40,952 nucleotides of DNA from Chryseobacterium sp. GTDB taxonomy: Bacteria; Bacteroidota; Bacteroidia; Flavobacteriales; Weeksellaceae. How positions within the stretch are numbered: position 1 is the stretch's first letter; each line of letters opens with the position of its first letter. A program made the translations under genes and the position numbers. The notes below the pieces were generated by a model. That model was not told the DNA's origin. It made no database searches and saw nothing but the letters and a program-made list of their open reading frames with translations. This document shows positions 26,273-34,547 of this stretch, one piece after another. The stretch covers positions 1 to 40,952 of the forward strand of contig JAITMC010000016.1 in the NCBI GenBank assembly GCA_031277615.1, in the 5' to 3' direction.

Positions 26273-27049
26273 ATGAAGAAAAAAATAATAGTAACGGCAG
26301 TTCTGCTGGCAGGGATATTCTGCACAGTCTATTTCTGGAATAAATACTCATACGCAGGTCCGGAAAAGTATTTCGTTTCCCAGACAAAACCTCAGGATGG
26401 CCTGCAGATCGGGATCATTGGCGACAGTTGGGTGGTCCGTCAGAACCTGGATTCACTTCTTGAAGCCAAACTTCAGGAAAAAGGAGTTCATGCTGAAGTA
26501 TATGCATCCGGAAATCCGGGCGCAAAAACCAAACTTATTTATGAAAACCTTTTCAAAGAAAAAAAAGAATCGTTTTCATCTAAAGAAATAATAGAAAAAA
26601 AACCGGATTACTGTATTGTAATTGCCGGTGTAAATGATGCAGCTACCCATGTGGGACCGGATTTTTATACCCATCATATGATGATGATCATCAATACACT
26701 TTTGCATTATGGCATTAAGCCGGTGATTATTCCACTTCCGGAATTCGGGCTTGAAGAAGATTCTGAAAAGAAAAATATCCTGAGCAGCCTCAGTAATAAA
26801 GGATCCGAACTGGTCCTGAACGGCGGAAAGAAATTTGAAATAAAAGATTACAGAAACAGTCTTCTGAACGAAATTAAAAAACAGAAACTGGATCAGAAGA
26901 TTATTCTCCTGAATTTCGATGAAGTAAGCTCCGATTTTGAAAAAGACAGGGATTTATATGCAGATCCGCTCCACCTTAATCTGAACGGATATCAGAAATT
27001 CAGTGATTTCTTAGTTAAAAATATCATCAACCTACAACGCAGCCGATGA
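26273..27049 (+). CDS. Membrane-anchored SGNH/GDSL hydrolase
   Basis: This 258-residue protein has one N-terminal hydrophobic segment (about 4-21) that serves as signal anchor or signal peptide. The SGNH catalytic blocks follow: GDSW with S52, Gly in NPGAKT (80-85), AGVND with N120, and DPLH with D230 and H233. All four blocks are present, so it is probably an active esterase or acetyl hydrolase acting outside the inner membrane. It precedes a glycosyltransferase gene with a 4-base overlap (ATGA), which suggests a role in trimming or acetylating surface sugars. The substrate is not evident. Confidence 0.88.
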   Translation: MKKKIIVTAVLLAGIFCTVYFWNKYSYAGPEKYFVSQTKPQDGLQIGIIGDSWVVRQNLDSLLEAKLQEKGVHAEVYASGNPGAKTKLIYENLFKEKKESFSSKEIIEKKPDYCIVIAGVNDAATHVGPDFYTHHMMMIINTLLHYGIKPVIIPLPEFGLEEDSEKKNILSSLSNKGSELVLNGGKKFEIKDYRNSLLNEIKKQKLDQKIILLNFDEVSSDFEKDRDLYADPLHLNLNGYQKFSDFLVKNIINLQRSR

Positions 27050-28032
27050 AAGTTTCTGTCATTGTTCCCATCTATAACGTAGAAAATTATCTGGCAAAAT
27101 GTCTTGATTCTCTGGTGAATCAAAGTCTTCAGGATATAGAGATCATTGCGGTGAATGACGGAAGCAGTGATGGCTCGGAACAGATCATCCGTCAATATGC
27201 TGAACAATTTCCGGATAAGATAAAAGCTTTTACCAAGCAAAACGGAGGCCTGAGCGATGCCCGTAACTTTGGAATAGAAAAAGCTTCGGGGGATTATCTG
27301 GGTTTTGTAGACAGTGATGATTATATCGGCCGTACGATGTTTGAAGAAATGCTGCGGCTGGCGGAAACCCACGATGCTGAGATAGTGATCTGCAACATTC
27401 AGAAAGTGGATCAGTCCGGAAGAGTAACGCAAAAACTCACCCAGCTTCCCAATATGCCGGAAAAAATCATGCTGAATGATCATTTCTCCGTATTTTCGGA
27501 TGTCAGCTACTTTGCCTGTAACAAACTGTTTAAAAAAGAGCTTTTTGCAGATAAAAGATTCAAAAAAGGAGTTCACTTTGAAGATATCCAGCTGATCCCT
27601 CAATTGTTGCTGGAATGTTCAACACTGGCTCTGACCCAGAATTTCTATTATCAATACCTGGAAAGAACCGATTCCATCACGAAAACCCACACCGAAAAAG
27701 GACTCGATATCCTGAAGGCTGTAAAAGACGTTGAAGCAGCTTTTGCAGAATCCGTTTATTCCCACAGAAAAAAAGAGTTGAAGAATTTTCAGATATTTGA
27801 AGGGGTTTATTCTTTTCTGGCTTATCTGGCCTATGTGAAAGATAAAGCTGTTTTTTATAAAATGGCTGATGATCTGGACGTTTTCATGAAGGAAAGAGAA
27901 ATAAAAATTCAAGATATATTGAACTATAGTCGTTTTGGTAAGAATTATCTTTTATCTTTGCCACTGAAAAAAAAGATATTTTATCTGTTATTTTTTGCAG
28001 GGCAGAAGAAGCTGATAAGAAAATTGATCTAA
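27046..28032 (+). CDS. Family 2 glycosyltransferase
   Basis: This 328-residue cytoplasmic or membrane-associated transferase has a GT-A fold. VSVIVPIYNVENYL (3-16) starts the Rossmann part, NDGSSDGS (37-44) follows, and the DxD-type metal motif is FVDSDDYIG (87-95). The downstream half has mixed helices and a basic C-terminus. It would transfer a sugar from a nucleotide donor onto a glycolipid or polymer. Start codon and context (overlap with the SGNH gene, followed by the WecA-like gene about 110 bases later) place it in the exopolysaccharide module. The sugar is unknown. Confidence 0.92.
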   Translation: MKVSVIVPIYNVENYLAKCLDSLVNQSLQDIEIIAVNDGSSDGSEQIIRQYAEQFPDKIKAFTKQNGGLSDARNFGIEKASGDYLGFVDSDDYIGRTMFEEMLRLAETHDAEIVICNIQKVDQSGRVTQKLTQLPNMPEKIMLNDHFSVFSDVSYFACNKLFKKELFADKRFKKGVHFEDIQLIPQLLLECSTLALTQNFYYQYLERTDSITKTHTEKGLDILKAVKDVEAAFAESVYSHRKKELKNFQIFEGVYSFLAYLAYVKDKAVFYKMADDLDVFMKEREIKIQDILNYSRFGKNYLLSLPLKKKIFYLLFFAGQKKLIRKLI

Positions 28033-28141
28033 AACACAAATGTAAGTACAATTGTTTCGGGCAATACAATACTACAGTCGGATTTTGTAAACGGTTGTTA
28101 TTGCTTTCATTAGAGCGATGTGTGCTTTGATAAGGAAAAAA

Positions 28142-29269
28142 ATGAAGAATTTTGAATTGTTCTTAAGCGAATCAGGAGTTTCTATTTTTTATGTGAAAAT
28201 AGGATTAGGCTTTCTATTCTCTTTTTTAATTACTTTTTTCTCAATACCTACCATTGTGAAAATCTCCAGAAGGAAAAACCTGATGGATGAGCCGGGAGTC
28301 CGGAGTTCACACCTAAGGAAAGTTCCCAATCTGGGTGGTATTGCCATTTTTTATTCTATCGGAATCTGTGCTTCTATTTTTGCCTACGAACTTTTTGACC
28401 TCTATAAATTTCTCTTTGCCTCGCTCATTATTCTCCTGTATATCGGGGTGATGGATGATATTGTGGTGATGAGGGCCTATAAAAAGCTTGTGGCACAGAT
28501 TATTGTGTCCTCGCTTATCGTAATCGGTTCAGACATCCGGATCAGAAGCTTATTCGGTATAATGGGAATTTATGAGCTGGGCTATACCATAAGTATCATA
28601 TTCAGCATCATTACCTTTATTGTTCTGATTAACGCTTTTAACCTTATTGACGGGATTGATGGTCTTGCCGGAGGGTATTCGGTGATCTGCAGTGCCTTGT
28701 TCGGAATCAGCTATTACAGGCTGGGAGAATATAATTATCCGTTGGTGGTTTTGTCAGTTGTAATTATCGGAACCGTTCTGGCATTCCTTTATTATAACCT
28801 TTCCAATTACAGAACCAATAAAATCTTTATGGGAGACACCGGATCGATGCTTCTGGGTTTTCTGCTTGCCTTTACGTCAATCTGTTTCATTGATATTTTC
28901 ATCGATAAAAAGCTACCCAATATTCCGAGATATCACCTGCAGTCGGCTCCGGTAGTTGCTGTCGCCATCCTGATTCTTCCGATTGTGGACACCCTGAATG
29001 TGATTATCGTAAGGATCTGCAATAAAAAATCGCCTTTCGATGCCGATAAAAACCATATCCATCACAAACTTTTAAAGCTGGATCTTACCCACAGAAGAGC
29101 GACCTTTTATATCATTGTATATTACCTGATGATTGTGGCTGTTGCCTATTATTTCAGACATATCAATATTAATCTTTTACTGGTCATTATAATTTTATTA
29201 GGCTTTTTGGGAGCTTACCTTCCGGATCTGCTATATCGGTTCCGAAATAATAAGAAAATATCAATATAA
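28142..29269 (+). CDS. WecA/MraY-family undecaprenyl-phosphate sugar-1-phosphate transferase
   Basis: This 375-residue polytopic membrane enzyme has the start at 28142 chosen because a purine-rich AAGGAAAAAA precedes it; an alternative ATG at 28118 would add 8 residues. The family motifs are present: VMDDIV with D105/D106, NAFNLIDGIDGLAGG (164-178), IFMGDTGSMLLGF (228-240) and the HIHH motif at 305-308. It transfers a sugar-phosphate, usually GlcNAc-1-phosphate, onto undecaprenyl phosphate and so starts surface polysaccharide synthesis. The HIHH motif supports WecA rather than MraY. UppS, which makes the lipid carrier, is encoded 4.5 kb downstream. Confidence 0.92.
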   Translation: MKNFELFLSESGVSIFYVKIGLGFLFSFLITFFSIPTIVKISRRKNLMDEPGVRSSHLRKVPNLGGIAIFYSIGICASIFAYELFDLYKFLFASLIILLYIGVMDDIVVMRAYKKLVAQIIVSSLIVIGSDIRIRSLFGIMGIYELGYTISIIFSIITFIVLINAFNLIDGIDGLAGGYSVICSALFGISYYRLGEYNYPLVVLSVVIIGTVLAFLYYNLSNYRTNKIFMGDTGSMLLGFLLAFTSICFIDIFIDKKLPNIPRYHLQSAPVVAVAILILPIVDTLNVIIVRICNKKSPFDADKNHIHHKLLKLDLTHRRATFYIIVYYLMIVAVAYYFRHININLLLVIIILLGFLGAYLPDLLYRFRNNKKISI

Positions 29270-29273
29270 TTTT

Positions 29274-29281
29274 TACTTTTG
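29274..29281 (+). promoter_or_regulatory. Promoter -7 element for the export genes
   Basis: TACTTTTG followed by C is a perfect TAnnTTTG element placed between the WecA-like stop and the ATG at 29298. It would give a leader of about ten bases. No clear -33 element is seen. Confidence 0.6.
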
Positions 29282-29297
29282 CATACAATATCCAAAT

Positions 29298-30155
29298 ATG
29301 ATGAAGAACTTTAAGTATTTATTTTTAATATTACCCTTTTTTATGACTTCCTGCATCACCAAAAAAGATGTAAGATACATGCAGCCCAGTGAAAGTCTGG
29401 TAATCAATGAAGAAGGTCTTATTCCCTACAATATTCCCGTTTACAGAATTACCAAAAACGACATTCTTAACCTCAATATTGTAACCACTCCTAAAGGAGA
29501 TGCAGCCCAGTTTTATTCAGCCTTCAATACATCGGGAGGAGTGGGTACGGCAGCCAACAGCACCGCAACAAGATTCGGAGGAGCATCATCAGAAGCCAGC
29601 GGAGGAAATATGAACTTCTATTTTAATGGCTTGAAAGTAGACTCCAAAGGAGACATCAATGTATTTGGAATAGGATATATTAAAGCAGAAGGAAGAACCC
29701 TGGAAGATGTTACCAAAGAACTTCAGGAAAAAGTAAATGAGAATTTCCAGGAAGGAAAAGCCGAAGTAAGACTGAATACAGACGGAATCACCTATTATAT
29801 TCTGGGTGACGTAGAAACAACCGGACTTTCCGGAGAAAAGGTAGCCCATAAAAATACCCTTACCATTACAGAAGCGCTTGCTATTAATGGAGGATTAAAC
29901 AGAACCATCGACCGTAAAAATATTGTGATCCACAGGAAACTTCCGGAAGGAATCAAAAAAGCTAAAATTGATCTTACCCGTGAAGATATCATGAATTCCC
30001 CTTATTATTACGTACAGAACGGGGACGAAATTTACCTTAATACCAGAGGAAAAAGTCTTAACGGATTCGGAAAAGATCCTGTACAGACTTTAACGACCGG
30101 AGTATCGGTAATTACTACGGCATTATCCATTTATCTTCTTCTTAAAAATCTTTAA
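29298..30155 (+). CDS. Wza-like polysaccharide export lipoprotein
   Basis: This 285-residue outer-membrane lipoprotein has a lipobox in FFMTSCI (C19). A poly-export domain (about 40-150) follows, carrying an insertion rich in Gly, Ser and Ala (about 78-105). An SLBB domain (about 155-230, with ITYYILGDVETTG) comes next, and the protein ends in a hydrophobic helix (ITTALSIYLLLKNL) that could span the outer membrane as in Wza. It would form the exit pore for exopolysaccharide. It is 2 bases upstream of the Wzc-like kinase, the standard pairing for Wzy-dependent export. ATG at 29301 is an equally possible start. Confidence 0.92.
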   Translation: MMKNFKYLFLILPFFMTSCITKKDVRYMQPSESLVINEEGLIPYNIPVYRITKNDILNLNIVTTPKGDAAQFYSAFNTSGGVGTAANSTATRFGGASSEASGGNMNFYFNGLKVDSKGDINVFGIGYIKAEGRTLEDVTKELQEKVNENFQEGKAEVRLNTDGITYYILGDVETTGLSGEKVAHKNTLTITEALAINGGLNRTIDRKNIVIHRKLPEGIKKAKIDLTREDIMNSPYYYVQNGDEIYLNTRGKSLNGFGKDPVQTLTTGVSVITTALSIYLLLKNL

Positions 30156-30157
30156 TC

Positions 30158-32659
30158 ATGATTCCAGGTAAAGACGAAAAAATAGGGAAGAACGAGCCCC
30201 AGAAGGAGAAGTACGGATCGTTTGCATTATTTGATGTTGAGCATTTTTTCAGACGGATACTCAAAAACTGGTATTGGTTTGTGCTTATGCTGTTCCTCGG
30301 GTATGGTATTTCATGGGTATATACCAAATACTATGCACAGAATGTGTATGCTTCAGACCTTTCTCTGAGTATATCCAATAACACCTCCAGTTATTTCACC
30401 CCCAACCAGTCCATCAACTTTATTTGGGGACAGAGCGGAAATCAGGACGGGATTTATCTGAAAAAGATGCTTTTATCAAGATCTCACAACGAATTTCTTG
30501 TAAAAGAACTCGATCTTTTTGTTAACTATTCCACCAAAGGATTAATTAAATCCACCTATATCGACAGAACAGATTCGCCGGTTTTCTTACAGATCGATAC
30601 AAAACACCTTCAGCAGATCAATTATCCTATTACCCTGGTGCCGAAAGGCGGAGATTCCTATGAAGTGGTCCTGCCGGAAGAAGGGCAGTCTACCAGTTTG
30701 TATAGCTATGACGTAGAAGGAACTCAATCGGTTAGTGCTTACCCGAGACCCGCTAATAAGATTATTAAAGTCAATGAATGGTATAACAGCCCGAATCTCA
30801 GATTCAGACTGATCAAAAACCCTTATACCCCTAGAATTAAGGTAGACAATATTATCGTTAATTTAGTATCGATCAACCAGAGTGTGAATGAGATTGTTTC
30901 CACATTGGGAGTAGATTTCGACCGTGAAATCAACACGATTATGTTTATCACGAAAAAAGGCTATAACCTGAACAGTACGGTCAACTTTTTAAATAAATCC
31001 GTTACCGAACTTCAGAAAAAAAGACTGGCGGATAAAAATATAGTGAACAAGAATACCGAACTCTATTTACAGGGGAATCTGGATAATATCCGTAAAAAAC
31101 TGGATTCAAGTGCTGCAGTACTTAACTTTCTGAAAACATCGGAAAAACTCTATAATATTAAAGACAGGGACGAAAAATCGCTGGAGAAAATTAAAGATCT
31201 TGAAGCTAAAAAAGCAGATATCGTAAGCAAAATCAGTTCACTGAATAATATTAAAAATACCCTTCAGTCCCAGGATTTTGAAAACATGATCAGCACCAAT
31301 GCCGCAGGATTTGAAGACGGATATTTCACCGCTTCTGTAACCGAGCTGAAAGAACTTTATAAGAAGAGAAGAGAAATGGCTACCATCTATAAGCCAAACT
31401 CAGAACCGATGATAGAGATCAACAGGCTGATTAATGAATCTAAAATGGGATCTAACGGTACGCTGCGAAATTATTATAACCGCTACTATGATGAGATCAG
31501 CAAAATAGACCGACAGGTGGCAGAAGCCAATGCCGATCTTGTTTCATATCCGGAAAAAGAAAGAAGATATCTGGATGCCGAAAGAGGGTATAATATGATT
31601 GAAGCCACTTACAACAGCCTTTTGGGAAGACAGAATGAAGCCCAGATGAAAGTAGCGACCAACCAGTCTGACATTACCGTGATTGACCCGGCTAAGAATC
31701 TTGGTCAGGCTCCGATTGGCCCTAATGTAAAAGGGATCAAAATGTTCATCATGATGGGAATGTTGCTGTTGCCAATCGCATTTATCCTGGTAGGTGCTGT
31801 ATTGGATAATAAGATCAGAAACATCAAAGAATTACTGAGCGCAACCAAAATTCCTCTTTTAGGAGTGATCGGAAACAATACCAACGAAAGCATGCTTACC
31901 GTGCTCGATCAGCCAAAATCATCCGTTTCGGAAGCATTCAGAGGGATCAGGGCCAATATGAGATTCCTGATGGAAGGAAATCAGAACGGAAAAGGCAAAA
32001 TTATTCTGGTAACGTCATCCATCGGAGGTGAAGGAAAAACATATGTATCCATCAATCTGGCTTCAGTTGTGGGATTGAGTGATAAAAAAACCATTCTTCT
32101 GGGAATGGACCTTAGAAAGCCAAAAATCTTCGGAGATTTTAAAATCGATAATAAATATGGAATCTCAAACTACCTTACAGGAGAAGTAGAGATCGATCAG
32201 ATTATCAACAAAACCAAGATCCCGAATCTTGATGTGGCTACATCAGGACCTATTCCGCCGAATCCTTCAGAGCTTTTGATGAGCGAAAGCAATATCAGAT
32301 TCCTGGAAGAGCTGAAAGAGAGATATGATTTTATCATTATAGACTCTCCGCCGGTAGGTCTTGTGGCAGACTCTTATGAATTAATGAAATATTCAGATGC
32401 CAATATATATGTAGTGCGTCATGAATATACCGAGAAATATATGCTGAAGATGATCACTGAGAAATACCATTCCAATGAAATCAGTCATCTGGGAATTGTT
32501 TACAATGATTATAATACAAAACAGGGGTATGGTTACGGATACGGTTATGGCTATGGCTACGGTTATGGTTACGGCTATTTTGATGAAGATAAAAATTATA
32601 AGGAGCCTTTATTAATCAAAATAAGGAATAAGGTGCAGGCAATATTTAATAAAAAATAA
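30158..32659 (+). CDS. Wzc-like polysaccharide co-polymerase and tyrosine kinase
   Basis: This 833-residue inner-membrane protein has a transmembrane helix near 38-55. A long Wzz-type periplasmic region with coiled-coil stretches (about 300-475) follows, and then a second helix near 530-550 (MFIMMGMLLLPIAFILVGAV). The cytoplasmic BY-kinase domain has Walker A SSIGGEGKT (620-628), the Walker A' segment LGMDLRKPK and Walker B FIIIDSPPVG. The kinase would control chain length and export by cycles of Tyr phosphorylation of its own tail. The tail carries nine Gly-Tyr pairs (790-807). It follows the Wza-like gene directly and ends the exopolysaccharide module. Confidence 0.94.
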   Translation: MIPGKDEKIGKNEPQKEKYGSFALFDVEHFFRRILKNWYWFVLMLFLGYGISWVYTKYYAQNVYASDLSLSISNNTSSYFTPNQSINFIWGQSGNQDGIYLKKMLLSRSHNEFLVKELDLFVNYSTKGLIKSTYIDRTDSPVFLQIDTKHLQQINYPITLVPKGGDSYEVVLPEEGQSTSLYSYDVEGTQSVSAYPRPANKIIKVNEWYNSPNLRFRLIKNPYTPRIKVDNIIVNLVSINQSVNEIVSTLGVDFDREINTIMFITKKGYNLNSTVNFLNKSVTELQKKRLADKNIVNKNTELYLQGNLDNIRKKLDSSAAVLNFLKTSEKLYNIKDRDEKSLEKIKDLEAKKADIVSKISSLNNIKNTLQSQDFENMISTNAAGFEDGYFTASVTELKELYKKRREMATIYKPNSEPMIEINRLINESKMGSNGTLRNYYNRYYDEISKIDRQVAEANADLVSYPEKERRYLDAERGYNMIEATYNSLLGRQNEAQMKVATNQSDITVIDPAKNLGQAPIGPNVKGIKMFIMMGMLLLPIAFILVGAVLDNKIRNIKELLSATKIPLLGVIGNNTNESMLTVLDQPKSSVSEAFRGIRANMRFLMEGNQNGKGKIILVTSSIGGEGKTYVSINLASVVGLSDKKTILLGMDLRKPKIFGDFKIDNKYGISNYLTGEVEIDQIINKTKIPNLDVATSGPIPPNPSELLMSESNIRFLEELKERYDFIIIDSPPVGLVADSYELMKYSDANIYVVRHEYTEKYMLKMITEKYHSNEISHLGIVYNDYNTKQGYGYGYGYGYGYGYGYGYFDEDKNYKEPLLIKIRNKVQAIFNKK
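32525..32578 (+). repeat. Gly-Tyr coding microrepeat in the kinase tail
   Basis: Nine consecutive 6-base units encode Gly-Tyr, with the GGN and TAY third bases varying from unit to unit. The varied codons suggest selection on the peptide or an old expansion, not a fresh replication slip. The tyrosines are candidate autophosphorylation sites. Confidence 0.9.
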
Positions 32660-32663
32660 AGTT

Positions 32664-32690
32664 AGAAACCCTCATCCCATGGGGGTTTCT
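32664..32690 (+). terminator. Terminator after the Wzc-like gene
   Basis: AGAAACCC (32664-32671) and GGGTTTCT (32683-32690) form an 8-bp stem with an 11-base loop. The T run is weak (TTTATAATTT). Confidence 0.68.
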
Positions 32691-32822
32691 TTATAATTTG
32701 AGTAATTGAAATCTGTGAAAAAAAGAATATTTTCGTTACTTTGCCGTTTACTTTATAACAAATTATGTTTTTTTGTTTATTTTTAACTAAACATTAAGAT
32801 TATCATTAATATAAAAATGTTT

Positions 32823-32830
32823 TATATTTG
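32823..32830 (+). promoter_or_regulatory. Promoter -7 element of the envelope biogenesis block
   Basis: TATATTTG followed by C matches TAnnTTTG and lies 42 bases before the ATG at 32873. It overlaps the TTG at 32828 that begins the longest open frame, which rules that start out. Confidence 0.65.
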
Positions 32831-32872
32831 CAAAAATTAAATTTTAAAATAACCATAAATCCATATTCTTTT

Positions 32873-33763
32873 ATGAATAAAAAATTATTGTTTAGCTTCC
32901 TTGCCTTCCTTGGAATGGTAAGTGTTAAAGCACAAAGAAATGAATTGGGAGTTCGCCTGGGGATGAGTAATCTTGTAGGGGACGTAGGAAGGACCAATTA
33001 TATTTTACAAAAGCCATTGGATTTAGACAGGATGTCAGAATGGGGCTTCCCTTTTTATGGTGGTTTATTATACAGATTTAATTTTAACCCGCATCAGACC
33101 GTGAGATTGGATTTGGGATATAACCAGGTTCAGTTCAGCGATAAAGCGGCAAAAGAAGAATACAGAGTGAGAAGAAACTCATACGGGAAAAATAACGTAT
33201 ACGAGGCAAGTTTAATGTTTGAATACAACTTTTTTCCGATCAATAACGAGCAGGTAAGCATGGTAAGCCCGTACATCTTCGGAGGTATCGGTGCTTTGAT
33301 GTTTGATGCCCCGAAAGCAACGCTGGTGAATGATTTCCGAAGAGATGCAGACGGTGTGGCACAGGCTCCTATTAATGAATCAGATTTCAGAACCACTGAG
33401 CAATATTCATTAGGCAAAAAAGTAACGATGCATATTCCTTTTGGAGTAGGATTGAAATACAAGTTTAACCATAACTGGGCAATTTTTGCGGAAGCTACAT
33501 TCAGGTATACGCTGACGGATCAGTTAGATCACAGCAAAATCTTAACGGAAGATGTAAAGTCTTCATTTAATGCGGATATCCTGGATCCGGCTACTGGCGG
33601 TTCATTACTGCAGTCCGGAAATTATTATGCGGTTTCCAAAGAAAGAGAAAGTGCGTTCATCGGAAAAAGAAATATCGGTGACGGAAAATCCAAAGACTGG
33701 ATGAATACCTTCAGCTTAGGACTCACATACTCTTTCGGAAGACCTCCATGTTATTGTGATTAA
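32873..33763 (+). CDS. Outer membrane beta-barrel protein, DUF6089-like
   Basis: This 296-residue protein has a signal peptide (MNKKLLFSFLAFLGMVSVKAQ). The body has alternating aromatic and polar strands typical of an eight- to twelve-stranded outer-membrane barrel (for example TVRLDLGYNQVQF and NWAIFAEATFRYTLTD), and it ends in PPCYCD. The gene lies directly upstream of uppS with a shared TAATG, an arrangement I recall for DUF6089 proteins in Bacteroidetes, placed before uppS and bamA. No enzyme motif is visible. It is probably made together with the envelope assembly genes, but its role is unknown. Confidence 0.85.
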   Translation: MNKKLLFSFLAFLGMVSVKAQRNELGVRLGMSNLVGDVGRTNYILQKPLDLDRMSEWGFPFYGGLLYRFNFNPHQTVRLDLGYNQVQFSDKAAKEEYRVRRNSYGKNNVYEASLMFEYNFFPINNEQVSMVSPYIFGGIGALMFDAPKATLVNDFRRDADGVAQAPINESDFRTTEQYSLGKKVTMHIPFGVGLKYKFNHNWAIFAEATFRYTLTDQLDHSKILTEDVKSSFNADILDPATGGSLLQSGNYYAVSKERESAFIGKRNIGDGKSKDWMNTFSLGLTYSFGRPPCYCD

Positions 33764-34518
33764 TGAATATGTCGTTGATTAAAGATAAAATAAATTCTGA
33801 GAATTTACCAAAACACGTAGCCATCATTATGGATGGTAATGGAAGATGGGCAAAATCCCGTGGCGAAGAAAGAACTTTTGGTCACAAAAATGCCATTAAT
33901 GCTGTAAGAAATGCCATTAATGCATGTAATGAGATCAATATACCCTATTTAACACTCTATACATTTTCATCTGAAAATTGGAGCCGCCCCACAGAAGAAG
34001 TCAATACCCTGATGAATCTGCTGGTGGAAACATTATTGCTGGAAGCTGAAGAAATTTTCAGCAAAGGATTGAGAATGCATGTGATAGGGAACCTGGATAA
34101 GCTGCCTTCCATCGTGAAAGAACAGCTCGAACGTGTAGTAGAGCTTACCAAAGAAAACACAAAAGGAAATTTAGTATTGGCAATAAGCTACGGCTCACAA
34201 AGCGAAATTCTGGATGCCGTGAAAAATATAAGTTCTGATGTGAAAGAAGGAAAAGTAGAGGTGGAGAATATTGATGAAAAATTATTCGAGAACTACCTTT
34301 ATACCAAAGATTTTCCTCCTGTAGATCTGTTGATAAGAACCAGCGGAGAAATAAGAATAAGCAACTTTCTCCTTTGGCAGATTGCCTATGCAGAACTACA
34401 ATTCTTAAATGTCCTGTGGCCCGACTTTACCAAGGATATTTTCTTTCAGTGTATTGTAGATTACCAAAACAAAGAAAGAAGATACGGATTAACCGGCGAT
34501 CAGATAAAAGCCCAATAA
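33763..34518 (+). CDS. uppS: Isoprenyl transferase (undecaprenyl diphosphate synthase)
   Basis: This 251-residue cis-prenyltransferase makes the C55 lipid carrier for cell wall and surface polysaccharide. The family motifs are clear: AIIMDGNGRWA (20-30) with the catalytic D24, YTFSSENWSRP, and LLIRTSGEIRISNFLLWQ near the C-terminus. Length is normal. The stop of the preceding gene and this ATG overlap as TAATG; Met3 is an alternative start. It is followed after 29 bases by bamA. The product feeds the WecA-like enzyme in the same window as well as peptidoglycan synthesis. Confidence 0.97.
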   Translation: MNMSLIKDKINSENLPKHVAIIMDGNGRWAKSRGEERTFGHKNAINAVRNAINACNEINIPYLTLYTFSSENWSRPTEEVNTLMNLLVETLLLEAEEIFSKGLRMHVIGNLDKLPSIVKEQLERVVELTKENTKGNLVLAISYGSQSEILDAVKNISSDVKEGKVEVENIDEKLFENYLYTKDFPPVDLLIRTSGEIRISNFLLWQIAYAELQFLNVLWPDFTKDIFFQCIVDYQNKERRYGLTGDQIKAQ

Positions 34519-34547
34519 AATTTTAAAGAAAAGAAAGACTCGATAAA

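Noticed and set aside
26992-27603. A 203-codon minus-strand open frame opposite the GT2 gene
   Set aside because: It is antisense to a gene with complete family motifs and shows no signal peptide or domain of its own.
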